Source of the DNA: CAYWNA01 sp964459305
GTDB lineage: Bacteria > Planctomycetota > Planctomycetia > Pirellulales > Pirellulaceae
Direction of reading: 5' to 3'
DNA length: 10,425 nt
Assembly: GCA_964459305.1 (NCBI GenBank)
Contig: CAYWNA010000371.1
Location: forward strand, 1 to 10,425
Shown here: positions 6,961 to 10,425 of the stretch, piece after piece
How positions within the stretch are numbered: the stretch's first letter is position 1
Layout of the letters: each line of letters starts with the position of its first letter
Made by a program: the position numbers and the translations under genes
Notes under the pieces: generated by a model
Told to the model about the DNA's origin: nothing
What the model saw: only the letters and a program-made list of their open reading frames with translations
Database searches by the model: none

Positions 6961-7965
6961 CTAATCCTCAAACGCCGCATCAAATGCGCGGGTGCTTGCG
7001 GCGAAGCCTAGCTGTTTCTTCGTGAATTCGCAGGCCTCGCGGGCACCGAACTCACGCTCCATGCCGGAGTCTTCCCACTCGATCGACAGCGGCCCGTCGT
7101 AGCCAATGTCATTCAACGCGCGAGCGATTTCCTCAAAATTGACGCCGCCACGGCCCGGGCTGCGGAAATCCCATCCGCGCCGGTGATCGCCGAAGTTTAG
7201 ATGGCTAGCCAAAATGCCACTCTTGCCGTCGAGCGTGGTGATGGCATCTTTGACATGGACGTGGAAAATGCGATCCGGGAAGGCACGAATGAATTCGACC
7301 GGATCAACGCCCTGCCAGTGCAAATGGCTGGGATCGAAATTGAATCCAAACTCCTCGCGATGATCCAGCGCCTCCAGGGCGCGCTGGGCCGTGTACAGGT
7401 CAAACGCAATTTCCGTCGGGTGGACCTCCAACGCAAATTTCACGCCGCACTCGCCAAAAACGTCCAAGATGGGATTGAAACGCTCGGCCAGAAGTTCAAA
7501 ACCCGCATCGATCATGGATGGCGGCACCGGCGGGAACGAGTAATTCAAATGCCAGATGCTCGATCCGGTGAAGCCGTTGACAATGCTCACCCCGAACTTC
7601 TGCGCCGCGCGGGCCGTATTCTTCAACTCTTCCGCTGCTCGCTGGTTGACACCGACCGGATCACCGTCGCCCCAAACATGCTCGGCGGAAAACAGAATCG
7701 CTTGGTGCCGCTCGTCGATGAGGTCCAAAACGCACTGGCCAACCAAGTGAGCACTGATGGCGTAGCACCCCAGATCCTGGCTTTCCAACAGCTCACGTTT
7801 TCGAGCACAATAGGTCTCGTCGGCCAGCGCCTTGTCCACCTCGAAATGGTCGCCCCAGCAAGCCAACTCCATGCCATCGTAGCCAAATTCCTTGGCCCTA
7901 CGAGCCATTTCCTCGAATGGCAAGTCGGCCCACTGGCCGGTAAACAACGTAACCGGTCGCGCCAT
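6961..7965 (-). CDS. Sugar phosphate isomerase/epimerase (xylose isomerase-like TIM barrel)
   Basis: This 334-residue cytoplasmic protein belongs to the xylose isomerase-like TIM-barrel family (AP endonuclease 2 superfamily), whose members isomerise or epimerise sugars, sugar acids or inositols using a divalent metal. The likely metal ligands are E180 (FALEVHP), D211 (NFDPSHLHW), H237 (FHVHVKD) and E296 (LSIEWED), with H214 nearby. The N-terminal FTGQWADLPFEEMARRAKEFGYDGMEL pattern, given here only as residues 8-34, is the usual first barrel strand and helix. The ATG at 7965 has AAGGAG 8 bases upstream. A strong terminator follows the stop, so the gene looks monocistronic. It faces away from the secreted-protein gene, with a 340-base region between. 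The exact substrate cannot be told; it may share a sugar pathway with the symporter and isomerase genes, but they are not in one operon. Confidence 0.9.
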   Translation of the reverse strand: MARPVTLFTGQWADLPFEEMARRAKEFGYDGMELACWGDHFEVDKALADETYCARKRELLESQDLGCYAISAHLVGQCVLDLIDERHQAILFSAEHVWGDGDPVGVNQRAAEELKNTARAAQKFGVSIVNGFTGSSIWHLNYSFPPVPPSMIDAGFELLAERFNPILDVFGECGVKFALEVHPTEIAFDLYTAQRALEALDHREEFGFNFDPSHLHWQGVDPVEFIRAFPDRIFHVHVKDAITTLDGKSGILASHLNFGDHRRGWDFRSPGRGGVNFEEIARALNDIGYDGPLSIEWEDSGMEREFGAREACEFTKKQLGFAASTRAFDAAFED

Positions 7966-7973
7966 AGTTACTG

Positions 7974-7979
7974 CTCCTT
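7974..7979 (-). promoter_or_regulatory. Ribosome binding site of the isomerase/epimerase gene
   Basis: Minus-strand AAGGAG lies 8 bases before the ATG at 7965. It supports that start. Confidence 0.8.
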
Positions 7980-7995
7980 TGCACGGTTAGAGAGT

Positions 7996-8015
7996 TTGAA
8001 TTGCTTTGGATTCAA
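7996..8015. promoter_or_regulatory. Possible operator (inverted repeat)
   Basis: TTGAAT and ATTCAA form 6-bp arms around 8 bases, about 30 bases upstream of the isomerase/epimerase start. On the minus strand the same TTGAAT, with TCTAAC 18 bases on, is a weak -35/-10 candidate, so a dimeric regulator bound here could block it. The arms are short and chance is possible. Confidence 0.3.
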
Positions 8016-8295
8016 TTGTCAGGTCCCCTATTTTGCCGTTATCTGGACGCTTATGCAACTGGCCTAGGCGGGGAGATGGCATGGATCTGGATTCCACAAA
8101 ACATGGAAACCTGTCTAAAATTAGGGAAGGGGGGGATTTCCCCATAGTACCGCGCGCGGTTGCCACTTGGCTCGCTCATCCAGAAGGCGATGGCGGGTGG
8201 GGACGCAGCATTTCGGGTCAACGCCTGGCTTCGGATTAGACGGCTTCCCCAAAATGCGCCATTATCGCCGGAGCGCCCTATAGTCCCACATGAAT

Positions 8296-8299
8296 GGAG
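8296..8299 (+). promoter_or_regulatory. Ribosome binding site that sets the secreted-protein start
   Basis: GGAG lies 6 bases before the ATG at 8306. It overlaps the alternative in-frame ATG at 8294, which favours 8306. Confidence 0.6.
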
Positions 8300-8305
8300 T
8301 CCGAC

Positions 8306-9349
8306 ATGCAAGCCCTGCGGAGCGGTTATCTGCCTCCGGTCGTCATTTTGATCTGCTACTGTGCTGTGCCAGCAATCGCCGACGCTGCGCCCCGGGTCGA
8401 ACTGGAGTTGATCACCGAGGCGGGGTTTCCCACGACCGGATCGCACAAGTGGCTGGCCATGCTCAAGGATCTGAACTTGGGTAACCTGCGAATTCGCTCG
8501 GCGAGCCCCAGAGACAAGGTGGAGATTCGTCGTCGAGGCAGCGGCGATTCCACCGTTTACCAAGTAACCGGGCTGCTGACCGCGAAAAGTACGCTCCGCG
8601 TTCCGGGTGGTGAGTTTCGCTATGGCGATAAAACGGGTATCCGTGCGTGGATCACCAAACTGAAGGAAGGCGGCGAATCGGGACTGCACGAGACTGCGGG
8701 ACCGTTCGGATTGACGGCGACGCAACTGGTGACGGTTCACGAAGCCTTGAGCATGCCGGTCACCTTCAGCACAAAAGGACAGAAGTCGTATGACGCGATG
8801 AAGAAGATCGCCGACAGCCTCGTACTGTCGTTCACTGCCGATCATGGGGCCATGGGGGCGATGGCCGGCGACAAACCCGTGCTGGATGAATTGCAGGGCT
8901 TGAGCGCAGGCACAGCCCTGGCGGCGATTCTGCGCCCCCTCGGCCTGGCGCTCGTCCCTCAGAAACAACCCGGCGGAAGAATCACGCTCTACATCACCCA
9001 GGTACAAAGGGCGCCGGAGTCCTGGCCCGTGGGGTGGCCGTCGGAGAAGCCGCCGCGCGAAACCCTGCCTGAGTTATTCAAGTTCTTGCCGGTCGAGATC
9101 GAGGACCAGCCACTGGCTGAGGTCTTTGGCATCATTGGCTCGCGCATCAAGGCCCCTTTCCTGTACGATTACAATTCCTTGGCTCGGCACGGCATCGATC
9201 CCGCCGAGGTCAAGGTGACTCACCCGCGAGTACGAACGTATTACCAGCGCATCATCGACCGCCTTGCGAACCAGGCGAAACTGAAGAGTGACCTGGTCGT
9301 CGATGAGGCAGGAAAACCGTTTCTGTGGATCTCATCCCTTCGACGATAG
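8306..9349 (+). CDS. Secreted protein of unknown function with possible STN-like repeats
   Basis: I do not recognise a named family. The 347-residue product starts with a signal peptide: a short basic N-terminus, a hydrophobic stretch at about 11-24, and an Ala-Asp-Ala cleavage site near residue 27. It is therefore probably exported. Two later parts, about 148-232 and 258-345, each read like a short mixed alpha/beta module: a hydrophobic strand, an L-x-x-V/A helix, a strand with LVP or LV, then a final strand ending LYIT or FLWIS. This resembles the secretin/TonB short N-terminal (STN) type of domain seen in many planctomycete secreted proteins; that is inference from pattern only. ATG at 8306 is preferred over 8294 because of GGAG 6 bases upstream. 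The gene ends 6 bases before the hydrolase gene, so they are probably one operon. Confidence 0.75.
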   Translation: MQALRSGYLPPVVILICYCAVPAIADAAPRVELELITEAGFPTTGSHKWLAMLKDLNLGNLRIRSASPRDKVEIRRRGSGDSTVYQVTGLLTAKSTLRVPGGEFRYGDKTGIRAWITKLKEGGESGLHETAGPFGLTATQLVTVHEALSMPVTFSTKGQKSYDAMKKIADSLVLSFTADHGAMGAMAGDKPVLDELQGLSAGTALAAILRPLGLALVPQKQPGGRITLYITQVQRAPESWPVGWPSEKPPRETLPELFKFLPVEIEDQPLAEVFGIIGSRIKAPFLYDYNSLARHGIDPAEVKVTHPRVRTYYQRIIDRLANQAKLKSDLVVDEAGKPFLWISSLRR

Positions 9350-9355
9350 GCCAGC

Positions 9356-10096
9356 ATGAGACTTCTACTGTTGGGTACAAGCGGCTTTCATCCTACGGAT
9401 CTTCGTCAGACCGCGTGCATGATGCTGCCCGAATCGGGTGTGATTCTGGACGCAGGCACTGCGATGTATCGTGCCCGCGAACAACTGCAGACCTCGACCC
9501 TGGACATCTTCCTCACGCACGCTCACCTGGATCACGTCGTCGGCCTGACGTACCTGTTGGACGTGTTGTATGAAAAGGAAATGGACCGCGTTCACGTCCA
9601 CGGGGATCCGGGCACTTTGACCGCCGTCGAGGAGTACCTGTTTTCCCAGTCCCTATTTCCAGTGAAGCCGCCGTTCGAATCGCGACCGCTGGAACGGCGC
9701 GTGGCCGTGCCGGATGGCGGCGTCGTGACCCATTTTCCGCTGGTCCACCCGGGCGGGTCGCTTGGCTATCGGCTGGACTGGCCGAATCAGTCGCTGGCCT
9801 ACGTCACGGATACAACGGCCGATCCAGAAGGCGGCTGTGTCGAGCGGGTCCGCGGCGTCGACGTGCTTCTTCACGAATGCTATTTCCCGGATTCCTGGGA
9901 GCAGCATGCCAAGCTGACCGGCCACAGTTGCATCACAGCCGTGGCTCAGTTGGCTCGCAAGGCTGAGGTAGGTCGATTGATCCTGATCCATATCAATCCC
10001 CACACGGGCGAGGACGATCCTGTCGGCTTGGACACGGCTCGCAGCATCTTTCCAGCAACGGACCTGGGGCGGGATAGGATGGAAGTCGAGTTCTGA
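9356..10096 (+). CDS. Metallo-beta-lactamase-fold hydrolase (RNase Z-like short form)
   Basis: This 246-residue cytoplasmic protein has the metallo-beta-lactamase fold and a two-zinc site. Ligands visible are THAHLDH at 54-60 (H55, H57, D59, H60), H131 (LVHPGG), D152 (VTDTT) and H212 (LIHINP), with the RNase Z-like H190 in TGHS. Only 21 residues separate H131 from D152, so the flexible arm that true tRNA-processing RNase Z uses to hold tRNA is missing. The protein is therefore more likely a phosphodiesterase or another hydrolase of the RNase Z-like group than the tRNA 3'-end enzyme. The ATG at 9356 begins 6 bases after the upstream stop and has only a weak AGG before it. The tight spacing suggests co-transcription and perhaps coupling with the secreted-protein gene. 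The substrate is unknown. Confidence 0.88.
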   Translation: MRLLLLGTSGFHPTDLRQTACMMLPESGVILDAGTAMYRAREQLQTSTLDIFLTHAHLDHVVGLTYLLDVLYEKEMDRVHVHGDPGTLTAVEEYLFSQSLFPVKPPFESRPLERRVAVPDGGVVTHFPLVHPGGSLGYRLDWPNQSLAYVTDTTADPEGGCVERVRGVDVLLHECYFPDSWEQHAKLTGHSCITAVAQLARKAEVGRLILIHINPHTGEDDPVGLDTARSIFPATDLGRDRMEVEF

Positions 10097-10112
10097 CCGT
10101 TGATCAACCATC

Positions 10113-10194
10113 CGCGGGCAAGTCTGACCCGTAGCTGAACTCGCCAGAGTTTGGTTTCCCCCTACGCGGCCCAAAGTCTGGCGACTTCGGCTAC
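10113..10194. repeat. REP-like inverted pair, right copy
   Basis: Units at 10131-10154 (plus) and 10194-10171 (minus) are separated by 16 bases. The plus unit has a GTAG head, arm CTGAACTC, loop GCCA and arm GAGTTTGG; the minus unit has arm CCGAAGTC, loop GCCA and arm GACTTTGG. Both pair over 8 bp when G-T pairs are allowed. Bases 10113-10185 are the reverse complement of bases 1-73 with six transitions. It lies 34 bases after the hydrolase stop and may also limit read-through. Confidence 0.88.
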
Positions 10195-10254
10195 ATGCGG
10201 AAAAGTGTCAATCCCGGCCGCGGCTGGTATAAACTTCTCGGCCAGTGCAAGAAG

Positions 10255-10283
10255 AAAAACCCGGCTTCGTCGGGAAACCGGGT
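10255..10283 (-). terminator. Intrinsic terminator for a gene beyond the right edge
   Basis: ACCCGG (10259-10264) pairs with CCGGGT (10278-10283), and on the minus strand a T-run follows (10259 back to 10255). The plus-strand side reads TCTCTAC and is a poor terminator. It therefore suits a minus-strand gene that ends at or beyond the right edge of the window. Confidence 0.65.
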
Positions 10284-10425
10284 CTCTACAAAATACACCG
10301 GCCGGTGCGACTCACCTACCGCCGCGCCCTCCAGGGCGTCCTGATCATGCGATCCCACTGGGCAACACATCCGCGTAACCGGTCACCGGTCGGTGTTTTG
10401 ATGTTTTGGCTTGTGTGGACAAGAA
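10284..10425. other. Right end of window, no gene assigned
   Basis: A perfect 12-base palindrome, CACCGGCCGGTG, lies at 10296-10307. Two minus-strand frames enter from the edge and stop at about 10348 and 10318; either could be the C-terminal end of a minus-strand gene that uses the terminator at 10255-10283. They are too short to choose between or to name. Confidence 0.35.

Larger units (their letters stand above)
7966..8305. other. Divergent intergenic region
   Basis: It must hold promoters for the minus-strand isomerase/epimerase and the plus-strand secreted-protein operon. Visible elements are an inverted repeat at 7996-8015, a run of seven G at 8129-8135 followed by ATTTCCCC, and ribosome binding sites at each end. 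TAAAAT at 8116-8121 resembles a -10 box for the plus direction but has no matching -35. I see no gene. Confidence 0.5.

Noticed and set aside
7201..8067. Long plus-strand open frame opposite the isomerase/epimerase
   Set aside because: Antisense shadow; the minus strand carries the metal-site motifs, ribosome binding site and terminator.
9356..10096. Calling the hydrolase ribonuclease Z
   Set aside because: The flexible tRNA-binding arm between the fifth and sixth metal ligands is missing, so only RNase Z-like is justified.
1..10194. Composite transposon bounded by the edge repeats
   Set aside because: No transposase or integrase gene lies between, the genes look like ordinary chromosomal ones, and the middle of the window has a third member of the same repeat family, which fits dispersed repeats better.
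10151..10378. 75-codon plus-strand open frame at the right end
   Set aside because: It runs through the REP-like hairpin and the terminator, and has no ribosome binding site or recognisable protein pattern.

Overview
The window looks like chromosome from a planctomycete, probably of the Pirellulaceae or a relative. I infer this from moderately high GC, loosely packed short operons, Shine-Dalgarno use that is strong before some genes and absent before others, a soluble PAS hybrid kinase with two receiver domains, a secreted protein of planctomycete style, and a RimI-type acetyltransferase with the planctomycete-like Phe-Phe variant. The assignment comes from overall appearance, not from a marker gene.

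Layout. Bases 1-73 carry a REP-like inverted pair cut by the window edge. Bases 496-3434 hold a two-gene operon: a sodium:solute symporter and an L-arabinose/L-fucose isomerase-family protein that overlap by 4 bases. A gap of about 430 bases with one hairpin leads to a cytoplasmic hybrid sensor kinase (3866-5911). A second REP-like pair, with perfect 27-bp arms, lies between this kinase and the convergent rimI-like gene (6100-6621, minus). A minus-strand intrinsic terminator (6855-6884) separates rimI from a sugar phosphate isomerase/epimerase TIM-barrel gene (6961-7965, minus). A divergent intergenic region follows. Next come a secreted protein of unknown function (8306-9349) and a metallo-beta-lactamase-fold hydrolase (9356-10096), 6 bases apart. 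The right end has a third REP-like pair, an inverted copy of the left one, then a terminator pointing leftward for a gene beyond the edge.

How the genes work together. Symporter plus isomerase make a plausible uptake-and-isomerise module for a sugar or sugar acid. The separate TIM-barrel isomerase/epimerase may belong to the same kind of carbohydrate metabolism, but it has its own control region and terminator. The kinase is an orphan with no adjacent output regulator. The secreted protein and the hydrolase are probably co-transcribed, with no stated link in function.

The most interesting non-coding signal is the repeat family. Each unit is a GTAG head followed by an 8-bp stem and a 4-base loop (GCCA or GCAA). 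Units sit in outward-facing inverted pairs. The stem sequences differ between copies but keep pairing, including C-G, G-C and T-A at one position. This is the layout of REP/BIME elements mobilised by REP-associated tyrosine transposases (RAYT); none is encoded here.
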